Notes: generated by a model from the sequence alone, not told the origin. A stretch of DNA of 64,000 bases from Gemmatimonadota bacterium (GCA_003221035.1 QHUB01000010.1:1-64000), one strand, 5' to 3'. Shown: positions 9,271 to 18,931, numbered from the stretch's first letter. Numbers and translations are program-made.

Positions 9271-9416
9271 ACGTCGACGTAGACGCCGAGCCGCCGAGCC
9301 GTTGAGCGGTCATGAGGGGTGAGAGAGTAGGAAAGTCCTACTAGCTCACCCCTCAAAGCCACCCAGCGGCTCGGCGGCTATGCGCCTTCAGGGCGTCTAG
9401 CCGTCTAGGCGTCTGC
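9267..9416. repeat. ~150-bp nested palindromic element built from 8-mers
   Basis: gccgagcc-gccgagcc-gttgagcg (9285-9308); core hairpin gaggggtgag..agtagga-aag-tcctact..ctcacccctc (9314-9354); 15-bp arms 9290-9304/9364-9378; gcgtctag-ccgtctag-gcgtctgc (9393-9416). Confidence 0.75.
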
Positions 9417-9459
9417 TCCGGCATATTTCTTTCCCCCCTTGCAGGAGCGTTGCGCCCGT

Positions 9460-11559
9460 ATGCGCGTGTACAAGACACCGGAAATCCGCAATGTGGCCGT
9501 AGTGGGCCACGGCGCGAGCGGCAAGACCTCCCTGGTCGATGCGCTGGCGTTCGTGGCCGGAACGAGCAAACGGCACGGTTCAGTCAAGGATGGCACCGCC
9601 CTCACCGATTACACCGCCGACGAAATCGAACGCAAGTACTCCATCAACCTCGCGCTGGCCGTAGCGGAGTGGATGGAGGCGAAGATCAACCTGATCGACA
9701 CTCCCGGCTACCTGGACTTCACCGGTGACGCGCTCGCGGGCGTGTACGCCGCGGACTCCGCCGTCGTCGTGTTGTCGGCGACCGCCGGCGTCGAAGTCGG
9801 CACCGAGAAGGTCTGGGACTACTGCGAAAAGCGTTCGCTGCCGCGCATGTTTTTCGTGTCGTTGATGGACAAGGAGCACGCCAACTTCGAGCGCGTCTTC
9901 AACCAGATCAAACAACAGCTCACGTCCAAGGTGATCCCGGTGGAGATTCCCGTCGGCGAAGGACTCGAATTCCACGGGATCATCAACCTGTTTTCGAAGA
10001 AGGCGCATCTCTACAAGAAGGGCACGAAGGCGGGCGAGTACGATGAGGTCGATGTCCCCGACGAGTACAAGGATCGGTTCGACAAATACTCGCAGGAGCT
10101 GATCGAAAGCATCGCCGCCACCGACGACACGCTGCTCGAGCGCTATCTCGGCGGCGAAGAGATCGGCCGGGACGAAGCGATTGCGGCGATGAAGGCGGGC
10201 ATGGCCAGAGGGGAGCTGTTCCCGCTCTTCTGTGGCGCCGCCGAGCTGACCTACGGCACGCGGGCCTTGCTGAACAAGCTCGTCGAGCTGTGCCCAGCGC
10301 CGCACGAGATGCCGCCCGTAGACGCGCAAAAATGGGGCAGTGCCGAGCGCATGACGCTGAACGCCGAGGACGCGGGAGCACTCGCGGCGCAAGTCTTCAA
10401 AACGGTATCCGAACCGCACGTCGGCGACGTGACGCTGTTCCGCATTTTCTCCGGCACCGTCAAGAACGGGCAGGACGTCTGGAACGCGCCGCGCGAGTTG
10501 TCGGAAAAGCTCAACCATCTTTGCGTCGCCGTCGGCAAGGAACGCATCGAGGTCCCGGAGCTGCATTCCGGCGACATCGGTGTCGTCGCCAAGCTGCGCG
10601 ACACGCACACCAACGACACGCTCTCCACCAAGGACAAGGGTCTGGTCCTGCCGAAAATCCCGTTCCCCGAGCCCGTCATTACGGTGGCGGTGGAAGTGAA
10701 GCAGCGCGGGGAAGAGGACAAGCTCTCGACCGGGCTGCACAAGCTCCACGAAGAGGATCCCACATTCCACCACGAGTACAACGGCGAGCTCGGTCAGACC
10801 CTGATTCGCGGACTCGGTGAGCGCCATCTCGAGATCGTGGTGGGGCGGCTGGCGCGCAAGTTCGGCGTCCACGCGCAGACGGCGCGGCCCAAAGTCGCGT
10901 ACCGCGAGACGTTCCGCGGCAAGAGCGAAGGGCAGGGCAAGCACAAGAAGCAATCCGGCGGACGCGGTCAGTACGGCGACTGCTGGATCCGGATCGCGCC
11001 GCTGCCGCGCGGCTCAGGGGTGCAGTTCGTGGATGAGATCGTCGGCGGTGTGATCCCGCGCCAGTACATCCCTGCCGTCGAGCGCGGCGTGCTCGAGGCC
11101 GCGCACAAGGGACCGGTGGCCGGCTATCCCGTCGTAGACTTCAAGTTCGAGCTCTACGACGGCTCCTACCACGACGTCGACTCGAACGAAATGTCGTTCA
11201 AGCTGGCGGGCATCCTGGCGTTCCGGAACGTGAGTCCCGGCGCGCGCCCCGTGTTGCTCGAGCCAATCATGGAAGTCGAGGTGTGGACGCCCGACGAATA
11301 TCAGGGCGCCGTCATGGGCGATCTCTCGTCGCGGCGCGGCCACATCGTCGGAACCGACAAGGACGGCAAGCTCACCAAGATCAAGGCGCTGGTGCCCGAA
11401 GCCGAGCTCGATCGCTACGCGACAACGCTGCACTCGGTGACGCACGGCCGCGGCACGTACAAGATGAAGTTCCACGTCTATCAGGACGCGCCGCCCGACA
11501 TCGCCGCGAAGGTCACCGAGACACGGAAGAAAGAGCTGGAAGAGTCGTCCAAATCATAG
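9460..11559 (+). CDS. Elongation factor G-like GTPase (EF-G paralogue)
   Basis: GHGASGKTS (G1), DTPGYLDF (G3), domains III-V (GERHLEIVVGRLARKFGV; GGRGQYGDCWIRIAP; PIMEVEVWTPDEYQGAVMGDLSSRRGHI). Confidence 0.92.
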   Translation: MRVYKTPEIRNVAVVGHGASGKTSLVDALAFVAGTSKRHGSVKDGTALTDYTADEIERKYSINLALAVAEWMEAKINLIDTPGYLDFTGDALAGVYAADSAVVVLSATAGVEVGTEKVWDYCEKRSLPRMFFVSLMDKEHANFERVFNQIKQQLTSKVIPVEIPVGEGLEFHGIINLFSKKAHLYKKGTKAGEYDEVDVPDEYKDRFDKYSQELIESIAATDDTLLERYLGGEEIGRDEAIAAMKAGMARGELFPLFCGAAELTYGTRALLNKLVELCPAPHEMPPVDAQKWGSAERMTLNAEDAGALAAQVFKTVSEPHVGDVTLFRIFSGTVKNGQDVWNAPRELSEKLNHLCVAVGKERIEVPELHSGDIGVVAKLRDTHTNDTLSTKDKGLVLPKIPFPEPVITVAVEVKQRGEEDKLSTGLHKLHEEDPTFHHEYNGELGQTLIRGLGERHLEIVVGRLARKFGVHAQTARPKVAYRETFRGKSEGQGKHKKQSGGRGQYGDCWIRIAPLPRGSGVQFVDEIVGGVIPRQYIPAVERGVLEAAHKGPVAGYPVVDFKFELYDGSYHDVDSNEMSFKLAGILAFRNVSPGARPVLLEPIMEVEVWTPDEYQGAVMGDLSSRRGHIVGTDKDGKLTKIKALVPEAELDRYATTLHSVTHGRGTYKMKFHVYQDAPPDIAAKVTETRKKELEESSKS

Positions 11560-11563
11560 AAGC

Positions 11564-11612
11564 GTGGGATGTGGGATGTGGATCAGCACTCCACATCCCA
11601 CATCCCACATCC
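11564..11612. repeat. Heptad (GTGGGAT)n inverted repeat, possible bidirectional terminator
   Basis: 19-bp perfect arms gtgggatgtgggatgtgga / tccacatcccacatcccac, loop tcagcac. Confidence 0.85.
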
Positions 11613-11619
11613 CAGACTG

Positions 11620-13215
11620 TTACTTCACCACCCGCACGATGAATACGTCGAAATCAGGACCGGTGCGCGACGGCTGATGTGCCGAGCCGCCAACCGGCCT
11701 GGGCGGGGTGACGCCACCCATCGGAATGCTGATGGATCCACCGCTGGAAGTACCGGTCGTCACGGGTGAGCCGAACCAGTTCTGCACGTTTCTCACCTCG
11801 TAACGGGCGCCGCTGGGCAGGACGGCGCCAAGATCGACGCTCACACTCGACTCGCTGCCCCAATTGTACACGACCACCATCGCGCGACCGGGCTCACGCT
11901 TGTTGGCCCGCACGAACACTTTCGTTCCGGTCGGCTGGCTGGACGATGCATCATCCGTACGACCCAGACCGGTGGTCGACTTCCAGCTCGCGAACGAATA
12001 GTCCGCGCCGTTGTACTGCCACGCCGAGGCATTCGGGTCGCGGCGGTAGCTGTTTCCGGAGAACGTGTAGCCGCCGAGCGAATTGTCCTTCACGCGGACC
12101 ATGCCGCCACCGCCCATCAGCTGGTTATCCGTCGCCGTAAAGCGGTCCCACTGTCCCGTGGTCAGCACGTACTGGCCGCCGACCGCGTAATTGTTGGACA
12201 GCGTGATGTCGCTGTTGGGGAGGTCGCCGTACCCCATCATCAGGTTGTAGACGCCGGTCCCGGGCGAAAAATACGTCATGTTGTTCAGCACCTTGTTGCC
12301 CTTCACCGGCTCCTCACCGCCCACGAGGATGTTCGCGATCGGACTGGTGTTGTACTGCTCCGTCACGGCGCCGTTGTTGAACGCCACGTTGCCGTCGAGC
12401 GTGATGTTGATCAGCTGGCCGGCGCCGGCATCGGTGTACACATGGATGCCGTACCCGAACTGGTCGAAGGCGACGTTGTCGCGCACGATCAGTGGGCCCG
12501 AGGCGCTCTTCAGATACATCGCGTGGCCGCCGCCCTTCAGCGGCCCCTGCCAGCCGTTGTTGTAGAAGATCGAACCGGTGACTTCCACGTTCGCCGCCGC
12601 CGGGTAGTTGTAAAACCCGATGCCGCCGTCGTGGACGATCAGGTCCACATACCGCGTGTTCGACGCGTTATTCACGATCATGTTGGGCCGCGTATCGGTG
12701 TGGCGATTCGGATCCGAGCTCATGACTTCGAAATCCCACCACTCGGTCCACGCGCCCTTCACGACGAACGCGTCACCGCGGCTGGTCCCGGACGTACCGC
12801 CGGCTGCGTCGATGGTCGCGCGCTCGCCCGGGTACTGCCGGATCACGACCGGACGCCCCGAGACCCCCGCAACGGTGGAGACGAACTTGCCGTCATACGT
12901 ACCGCCGTGCAGCCACACGGTATCGCCCGGCTGAACGCGGCCGGCTGCGCCGCTCAGCGCGTAGCTCAGGCTCCACGGTGAGGCCTTCGTACCGGCACCG
13001 CTGGTGCTGCCGCTGGGCGCGACATGCCACCCCTGGTGAGACGGGGAGGAGGACGTCGCGCTCGAGTCCGGCCGCGCTGCAGTCGAATCGATGGCGGTAA
13101 CGCCTCGATCGGCAACGCCGGTGGGGTCGCCCGCGCACGCGCACAGGGAAACGCCCAAGAGCAGGGTCGTCTGTAGGACCGCGAACCGCTTCGTAAGCTG
13201 CTGAGTGAAAGACAT
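11620..13215 (-). CDS. Right-handed parallel beta-helix lipoprotein (paralogue A)
   Basis: GWHVAPSGSTSGAGTKASPWSLSYALSGAAGRVQPGDTVWLHGGTYDGKF...; signal + lipobox LGVSLCAC. Confidence 0.85.
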   Translation of the reverse strand: MSFTQQLTKRFAVLQTTLLLGVSLCACAGDPTGVADRGVTAIDSTAARPDSSATSSSPSHQGWHVAPSGSTSGAGTKASPWSLSYALSGAAGRVQPGDTVWLHGGTYDGKFVSTVAGVSGRPVVIRQYPGERATIDAAGGTSGTSRGDAFVVKGAWTEWWDFEVMSSDPNRHTDTRPNMIVNNASNTRYVDLIVHDGGIGFYNYPAAANVEVTGSIFYNNGWQGPLKGGGHAMYLKSASGPLIVRDNVAFDQFGYGIHVYTDAGAGQLINITLDGNVAFNNGAVTEQYNTSPIANILVGGEEPVKGNKVLNNMTYFSPGTGVYNLMMGYGDLPNSDITLSNNYAVGGQYVLTTGQWDRFTATDNQLMGGGGMVRVKDNSLGGYTFSGNSYRRDPNASAWQYNGADYSFASWKSTTGLGRTDDASSSQPTGTKVFVRANKREPGRAMVVVYNWGSESSVSVDLGAVLPSGARYEVRNVQNWFGSPVTTGTSSGGSISIPMGGVTPPRPVGGSAHQPSRTGPDFDVFIVRVVK

Positions 13216-13360
13216 CGGTTTACTCCTTTCGATGGCCGTGAACTAACGCTCGACAGCCTAGCGGCCTACGCCTTCGGGGCCAATAGGGTTAGTCCGAAGT
13301 CGCGGAAGGAGTTAATCAAGGAATTAGTTCGGCAAGGGGGGACGGTCGCAGGTATGAAAA

Positions 13361-14863
13361 ATGCGCTTTCGTTGCGGCGTGACCTCGCTGCGTCTTCGCT
13401 TCCACCGCTCCGACACCTGGCCCGTGCTGTCGTGGCTGGCGCGCTGCCGGCCGGGCGATGAGGTCGTTGACGTGATCCATGGGACGCACGTCGAGGCCGC
13501 GCCGGACTGGTTTTGCGAAGCGGTATGGGACGGCGCCTACGAAAGCGGGGACTTCGATCGCACCGACATCGTATTCGGGTCGGGTGGGAGGGCCCGGGAC
13601 GGCGGCATCACCTTTGTCAGCTCCGGCGCCACCGTCGACCGGATCCAGACTATGGAATCGGGTGAGGAAGTCTGGGTCTCGAACTCGTTGCCCTGCTTGC
13701 TGGCGATCTCAGGCGGTCAGCTCGATCCGGCCTATCCGCACTACTTCCGGGACTTCTCCTCGATCAGGCTGGGGCTGTCGCGTTACGCCTCGCAGGTCGC
13801 GACGAATCGCGGAGTCATCCGGCTGACCTACTTCAACAACGTCGTGTGGGACGGCCAGCGGCTGCGCACGCTCGCCAAACCGAACCCCAGCCGGGATTTC
13901 GGGACGTTCGAGCGGTACCGCGATTTTCTCGAGGCCACGCTGCAACGAGTGGGGCGCAATCTCACGGCTTCGGTGCGTCAGTATCCCTATCGATTCCTCG
14001 GCACGATTTCCTCCGGATACGACTCGCCGGCGGTTGCAGTATTGGCGCGGCAGGCTGGACTGGAGGACGTGATTTCCTTCGATGGCGTGGATGCAGGAGA
14101 GTCCGATAGCGGGCAGGAGATCGCAACGCGGCTGGGACTGCGGGTCAGCGTCGTCGCGCGCGACGGGTGGCGCGCGTCACGGCTGGCGGAAGTGCCGTTC
14201 CTCGCCGGGGACGCGAAAGGGGAAGACGTCTACTTCAAGAGCGCCGAAGGCGAGCTTTCGGGCAGCGCGCTCCTGACGGGATTTCACGGTGATAAGATCT
14301 GGGACAAGCACACCACCGCGCTGGGCCCCGATCTCGTCCGTGGCGACCAGTCGGGATTGTCACTCACCGAGTACCGGCTGCGCGCCGGGTTCATCCATTG
14401 CCCCGTGCCGTTCATGGGCGTTCGCCAAATTCGGGACATCAACCGGCTCAGCCGCTCGTCGGCGCTGTCGTTCTGGGATATCGGGGGCCACTACACGCGG
14501 CCGATCTGCCGCCGCATCGTGGAAGAGGCCGGAGTGCCGCGTGAGTTGTTCGGCATCCGCAAGCGCGCCTCGTCCGTGCTGTTCTTCCACGGTTCGAGCT
14601 TTCTGACGCCGGAAGCGATGGAGGAGTACCTGCCCTGGCTCGAGACCCATCTGCCGCCGATGGCCGCCACCGGACGAAGTGCGGCACGCACCCAGCTCGC
14701 CCGCCTGACTCGCTCGGTCGAGCGTTTTGCCAGCACGCGCCGGATCACGCTGCTCGAGAAGACGGCCCACCGCATCGCGGGGTGGGCGGACCGCGAGCCG
14801 CTGTTTCGCTGGGTCTTCCCGTGGGCGGTGGAGCGGGCCCGCGGCGCGTACATTGCGGCCTAG
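13361..14863 (+). CDS. Asparagine-synthetase-like PP-loop ATPase (no class-II glutaminase domain seen)
   Basis: FLGTISSGYDSPAVAVLARQAG (SxGxDS PP-loop) and GSALLTGFHGDKIWDKH (GEGADE-like region). Confidence 0.65.
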   Translation: MRFRCGVTSLRLRFHRSDTWPVLSWLARCRPGDEVVDVIHGTHVEAAPDWFCEAVWDGAYESGDFDRTDIVFGSGGRARDGGITFVSSGATVDRIQTMESGEEVWVSNSLPCLLAISGGQLDPAYPHYFRDFSSIRLGLSRYASQVATNRGVIRLTYFNNVVWDGQRLRTLAKPNPSRDFGTFERYRDFLEATLQRVGRNLTASVRQYPYRFLGTISSGYDSPAVAVLARQAGLEDVISFDGVDAGESDSGQEIATRLGLRVSVVARDGWRASRLAEVPFLAGDAKGEDVYFKSAEGELSGSALLTGFHGDKIWDKHTTALGPDLVRGDQSGLSLTEYRLRAGFIHCPVPFMGVRQIRDINRLSRSSALSFWDIGGHYTRPICRRIVEEAGVPRELFGIRKRASSVLFFHGSSFLTPEAMEEYLPWLETHLPPMAATGRSAARTQLARLTRSVERFASTRRITLLEKTAHRIAGWADREPLFRWVFPWAVERARGAYIAA

Positions 14864-14869
14864 GAAGCG

Positions 14870-14905
14870 AAAAAAGCCCGGCTGCCGTGTGGCAACCGGG
14901 CTCTC
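14870..14905 (-). terminator. Rho-independent terminator of beta-helix gene B
   Basis: Minus-strand agcccggttgcc-acac-ggcagccgggct followed by tttttt. Confidence 0.85.
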
Positions 14906-14922
14906 TCGTTCGGTAACTCGAC

Positions 14923-16527
14923 TTACTCGATCAGCTTCACCACGTAGACGTTGAAGTCCGGCCCCGTCACGGGCGGCGTATGCGGCGCGCCGCCGACAAC
15001 CGCGGGCGGTGTGACGCCGCTCATCGGAATACTGATGGGACTGCCATCGAAGGTTCCGGTGGCCACCGGGGTGCCATACCAGTTTTGGACGTTGCGAATC
15101 TCGTAACGCCCGCCCGTCGGCACGATTCCCGAAAGATTGACTGCCACCGAAGACGCGTCGCTCCAGTTGTATACCACGACCACGGCTCGACCCGGCTCAT
15201 GCTCGCTCGGCCGGATGAACACTTGCGTCGTCGACGGGGTCCCCGTCGTCACGAGGTCAGTTGCCCCGAGGCCGCTGTTCGCCTTCCAGTTTGCGAATGA
15301 GTAGTCGGTGCCGTTGTACTGCCAGGCTGAGGCGGCAGGATCGCGGCGATAGGAGTTCTGAGCCCAGTTGTAGCCGCCCAGGTTCGTGTCCTTCACGCGC
15401 ACGACGCCACCGGTGCCGATCAGCTGATTGCCGCTGGCCGTCACACGGCTCCAGTAGCCGGTGGTGAGGACATACTGCCCACCCACCGCGTAGTTGTTCG
15501 ACATCGTCACGTCCGAATTCGCGAACGTGCTGTAGCCGATCATCAGGTTGTAGACCCCGACGCCCGGCGAGAAGTACGTCATGTTGTTCACCATCCGCGC
15601 GCCCTGCACCGGCTCTTCGCCGCCGATCAGGATGTTGGCATTCGCCCCGGAATTGTACTGATTCGTCACGGCGCCGTTGTTGAACGACACATTGCCGTCG
15701 AGCGTCATATTGATCAGCTGGCCTGCGCCGGCATCGGTGTACAGGTGGATGCCGTACCCGAACTGATCGAACATGACGTTATCACGGACGATGATCGGTC
15801 CGGTGGCACTCTTCAGGTAGAGCGCATGCCCGCCGCCCTTCGCCGTCCCTTGCCAACCGTTGTTGTAAATGATGTTGCCGTCGAATTCCACGTTCGACGC
15901 GGACGGGTAGTTGTAGAAAGCGATACCGCCGTCGTGGACGACGAGGTCGATGTACTTCGTGTTCGACGCGTCATTCACGATCATGTTGGGCCGTGTATCG
16001 GTGCTCCGATTCGGGTCCGAGCTCATCAGCTCGAAGTCCCACCATTCAGTCCACTGCCCGTTCACGATGAATGCATCACCACGAGACGTCGTCGACGTGG
16101 CGCCGGCGACGTCGATCGTCGCCCGCTCGCCCGGGTATTGCCGGATCACCACCGGCCGAGTCGAGGTCCCTGCCACGGTCGCGGTGAACTTGCCGCGATA
16201 GGTGCCGCCGTGCAGCCAGATCGTGTCACCGGGCTGCACGCGGCCAGCGGCGCCGGTCAACCCATAGGAGAGCGACCAGGGCTGGCTCGATGAGCCATCG
16301 TTGCTCGAGCTTCCGCTCGGAGCTACATGCCACCCGATGTGTTCAGGCGGTGGACCAGGAGGAGGTGGAGGGGGAGGAGGAGGCGGTGGCGGTGGCGGTG
16401 GCGGTGGCGGTGGCGGTACCACAACCTGCGTCGGCCGCTGAATCTCGCAACCGATCATCGCGACGTTCAGGATCGCCAAAGACCCTATGACGGCAAGGCG
16501 CTTCGAGAGCTTGTAAGTAAATGGCAT
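14923..16527 (-). CDS. Right-handed parallel beta-helix lipoprotein (paralogue B) with poly-proline linker
   Basis: Near-colinear with 11620-13215 product; N-terminal signal, then ~20 consecutive Pro before GWHVAPSGSSSNDGSSSQPWSLSYGLTGAAGRVQPGDTIWLHGGTYRGKF. Confidence 0.85.
   Translation of the reverse strand: MPFTYKLSKRLAVIGSLAILNVAMIGCEIQRPTQVVVPPPPPPPPPPPPPPPPPPPPGPPPEHIGWHVAPSGSSSNDGSSSQPWSLSYGLTGAAGRVQPGDTIWLHGGTYRGKFTATVAGTSTRPVVIRQYPGERATIDVAGATSTTSRGDAFIVNGQWTEWWDFELMSSDPNRSTDTRPNMIVNDASNTKYIDLVVHDGGIAFYNYPSASNVEFDGNIIYNNGWQGTAKGGGHALYLKSATGPIIVRDNVMFDQFGYGIHLYTDAGAGQLINMTLDGNVSFNNGAVTNQYNSGANANILIGGEEPVQGARMVNNMTYFSPGVGVYNLMIGYSTFANSDVTMSNNYAVGGQYVLTTGYWSRVTASGNQLIGTGGVVRVKDTNLGGYNWAQNSYRRDPAASAWQYNGTDYSFANWKANSGLGATDLVTTGTPSTTQVFIRPSEHEPGRAVVVVYNWSDASSVAVNLSGIVPTGGRYEIRNVQNWYGTPVATGTFDGSPISIPMSGVTPPAVVGGAPHTPPVTGPDFNVYVVKLIE
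16372..16420. repeat. GGTGGC-type hexanucleotide microsatellite encoding poly-Pro
   Basis: ggaggaggcggtggcggtggcggtggcggtggcggtggcggt. Confidence 0.9.
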
Positions 16528-16799
16528 AGACTACTCCTTTTGTCCGCCCAGAATTAGGCATTCTCACCCTAACGGTCTAATTACTAGGGGACAAGAGGAT
16601 TAGTCCTTACTGAGGAAAGGACTTAGCGGCGAGTCGCAATGACGCGCAGTCGAAGGTTTGCGCGAGACGCATCGAGGGTGTGTCACGAGTCACACACGCG
16701 CGGCTCACAGGGACTTGGAGATCGGGACTGGTTCGCGGGTCGGAGGGGTACCTACTCCGGCATGGCGTCGGCACCGCTCTATCGTGGTGTCGAGCCGCG

Positions 16800-17017
16800 C
16801 CTGGCGCCGCCGTCGCACCAGGTGATTAGGGTCGTCGAGATCGCCGCGCCGCCCGCAGTCGTCTGGCCGCACGCGGCTCGAGGGCCGGACCGCCTACGCT
16901 GTCGACATGTTTCCGCAGGCCTACTGGACCGTGCCCGCGCGTGCCATTGTATCGGCGATCCACACGCGGGTGTTGCACCACATTCAAACGTTGGCCGAGG
17001 AGGAAGAGCACCGATGA
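16800..17017 (+). pseudogene. Possible decayed SRPBCC-like gene remnant
   Basis: One frame reads VIRVVEIAAPPAVVWP, another reads RTAYAVDMFPQAYWTVPARAIVSAIHTRVLHHIQTLAEEEEHR* ending in an ATGA overlap with the next gene. Confidence 0.3.
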
Positions 17018-17898
17018 ACAGGAAGTGGTGGTTGGTGGTCGCGGCTCTATGCGCGTGCAAACCCGGCGCAAAGAGCGCCGGGACCGCTGCGACGCCCGTC
17101 AAAGCGGCGACCATCGGGGGATTCCAGACGCCCGAGTCGGTCAAATGGGATTCGGCGCAGGACGTCTACTTCGTCTCGAATATCAATGGCGTGCCCAACG
17201 CAAAGGACGGCAACGGCTACATCAGCCGCGTCGGGCCCGCCGGGATGATCATGGATAGCGCGTTCATCAAGGGTCTGAACGCGCCGAAAGGCATGGCGCT
17301 CGTTCACGACACGCTGTGGGTCGCCGACATCGATGAGGTTCGGGCGTTCGAGTCCCGCACGGGCGCCCCGGTCGCGACGATCAACGTCCCGGGCGCGATC
17401 TTCCTCAACGACATCGCGGCCGCACCGGACGGCTCGCTGTACGTGACCGACACCGCGATCCGGTTCGGCGCTAAGGGTCAGATGGAGCATCCGGGTACTG
17501 ATCAGATCTTCCGTATTGCGCCCGATCACAAAGTGAGCGTCGCGATCAAGAGCGACTCGCTCGGGCGGCCGAACGGCATTACCTGGGACAAGACGAATCA
17601 GCGGTTTGTCGTCGTGCCGTTCGGCGCGAACGCGCCGCTGGCCTGGAAGCCGGGCGAGAAGCCGACGACATCGCTCGGCACCGGCGTCGGCCAGTTCGAC
17701 GGGGTGGAGATCGTGAATGGAGCGATTCTCGTGTCGAGTTGGGCCGACTCATCGGTGGCGCGGTTCGAGAATGGCCACGTCACGACGATCATCACCGGCG
17801 TGCCGAGTCCGGCTGACATCGGCTACGACGCGAAGCGCAATCGCCTGCTGGTTCCGATTCTTAGTGGGAATCGTGTAGAGATTTGGCAGCTGCCGTAG
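17014..17898 (+). CDS. SMP-30/gluconolactonase-like beta-propeller lipoprotein
   Basis: MNRKWWLVVAALCACKPG lipobox; GFQTPESVKWDSAQDVYFVSNING...; 295 aa. Confidence 0.8.
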   Translation: MNRKWWLVVAALCACKPGAKSAGTAATPVKAATIGGFQTPESVKWDSAQDVYFVSNINGVPNAKDGNGYISRVGPAGMIMDSAFIKGLNAPKGMALVHDTLWVADIDEVRAFESRTGAPVATINVPGAIFLNDIAAAPDGSLYVTDTAIRFGAKGQMEHPGTDQIFRIAPDHKVSVAIKSDSLGRPNGITWDKTNQRFVVVPFGANAPLAWKPGEKPTTSLGTGVGQFDGVEIVNGAILVSSWADSSVARFENGHVTTIITGVPSPADIGYDAKRNRLLVPILSGNRVEIWQLP

Positions 17899-17907
17899 GA
17901 CGGTCGG

Positions 17908-18915
17908 TCAGACGGCCGGTTCTTGTTGTGTCAGGCAGTGCAATGTGCCGAGACCCCAGACCAGATCGACGGCGTGGATGCCGATCACGGGGCGATCGGC
18001 GAATAACTCGGCGAGGATGCCGAGGGCGACCCGGTCCTTGGGGTCGTTGAAGGTGGGGACGAGGACGGCGGCGTTGGCGATGTAAAAATTGGCGTAACTG
18101 GCCGGCAGGCGTTGGCCGTTGAAGCACACCGGAGCGGGCATCGGGAGATCGACGATCTCGATGCCCGCTCCTTTTTCCAGGCGCATGCCCTGGAGCCGTT
18201 CCCGATTCTCGGCGAGTGGCTTGTAGTTCACATCCTTGGGATCGTTTTCACGGCACAGCACGACGGTGGTAGGATTCACGAAGCGGCACAGATCGTCCAC
18301 GTGGCCGTGCGTGTCGTCACCCGCGATGCCGCGGCCGAGCCAGAGTGTGTTGGTGACGCCGAGCGTTTCGCGAAAGGCGTTTTCGAGCTCGTAGCGGGAA
18401 ATGCCGGGATTGCGGGTTTGCACCACGGGATCGAGCAGGCACTCTTCGGTCGTCAGCAGCGAGCCGCGGCCATTGACGTCGATGCTGCCGCCCTCGAGCA
18501 CGATCTTGCCGTCGATGACCGGCAGCTTGAGCCGTCTCGCCGCCCGCTCGGCGATCTGCGCGTCCTTCTTGTAGTCATCGTACTTGGCCCAGGCGTTGAA
18601 GCGGAACCGGGCGACCGCGAGACCGCCGCCCCTGCGGACAAAGATCGGGCCGAAGTCGCGGGTCCAGCCGCGATTGGTGGGGAAGCGGAAGAACTCGATG
18701 TCGGCCAGCTCGACGCCGACTTTCCGGAGGATCTTGCCGGCCTGAGCCTCGTGCGCGGCGGAGTTGACGAGGATGCGGACGGTCTCGCCGCGCGCCAGCT
18801 GGCGCACGATCTCGCCGTAGACCCATGGAATCGGCGGGAATTTGCCGGGCCAGTCGCTCGTATTGTGCGGCCACCCGAGCCACGTCGCCGCGTGGGGTTC
18901 CCACTCGGCGGGCAT
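17908..18915 (-). CDS. aguA: Agmatine deiminase
   Basis: MPAEWEPHAATWLGWPHN...TNRGWTRDFGPIFV...DDTHGHVDDLCRFV...LGTLHCLTQQEPA. Confidence 0.93.
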   Translation of the reverse strand: MPAEWEPHAATWLGWPHNTSDWPGKFPPIPWVYGEIVRQLARGETVRILVNSAAHEAQAGKILRKVGVELADIEFFRFPTNRGWTRDFGPIFVRRGGGLAVARFRFNAWAKYDDYKKDAQIAERAARRLKLPVIDGKIVLEGGSIDVNGRGSLLTTEECLLDPVVQTRNPGISRYELENAFRETLGVTNTLWLGRGIAGDDTHGHVDDLCRFVNPTTVVLCRENDPKDVNYKPLAENRERLQGMRLEKGAGIEIVDLPMPAPVCFNGQRLPASYANFYIANAAVLVPTFNDPKDRVALGILAELFADRPVIGIHAVDLVWGLGTLHCLTQQEPAV

Positions 18916-18931
18916 GCGCGGGGCCGGAGTG

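Noticed and set aside
11564-11612. CRISPR-like reading of heptad tandems
   Set aside because: Units of 7 nt without spacers; not a CRISPR array.
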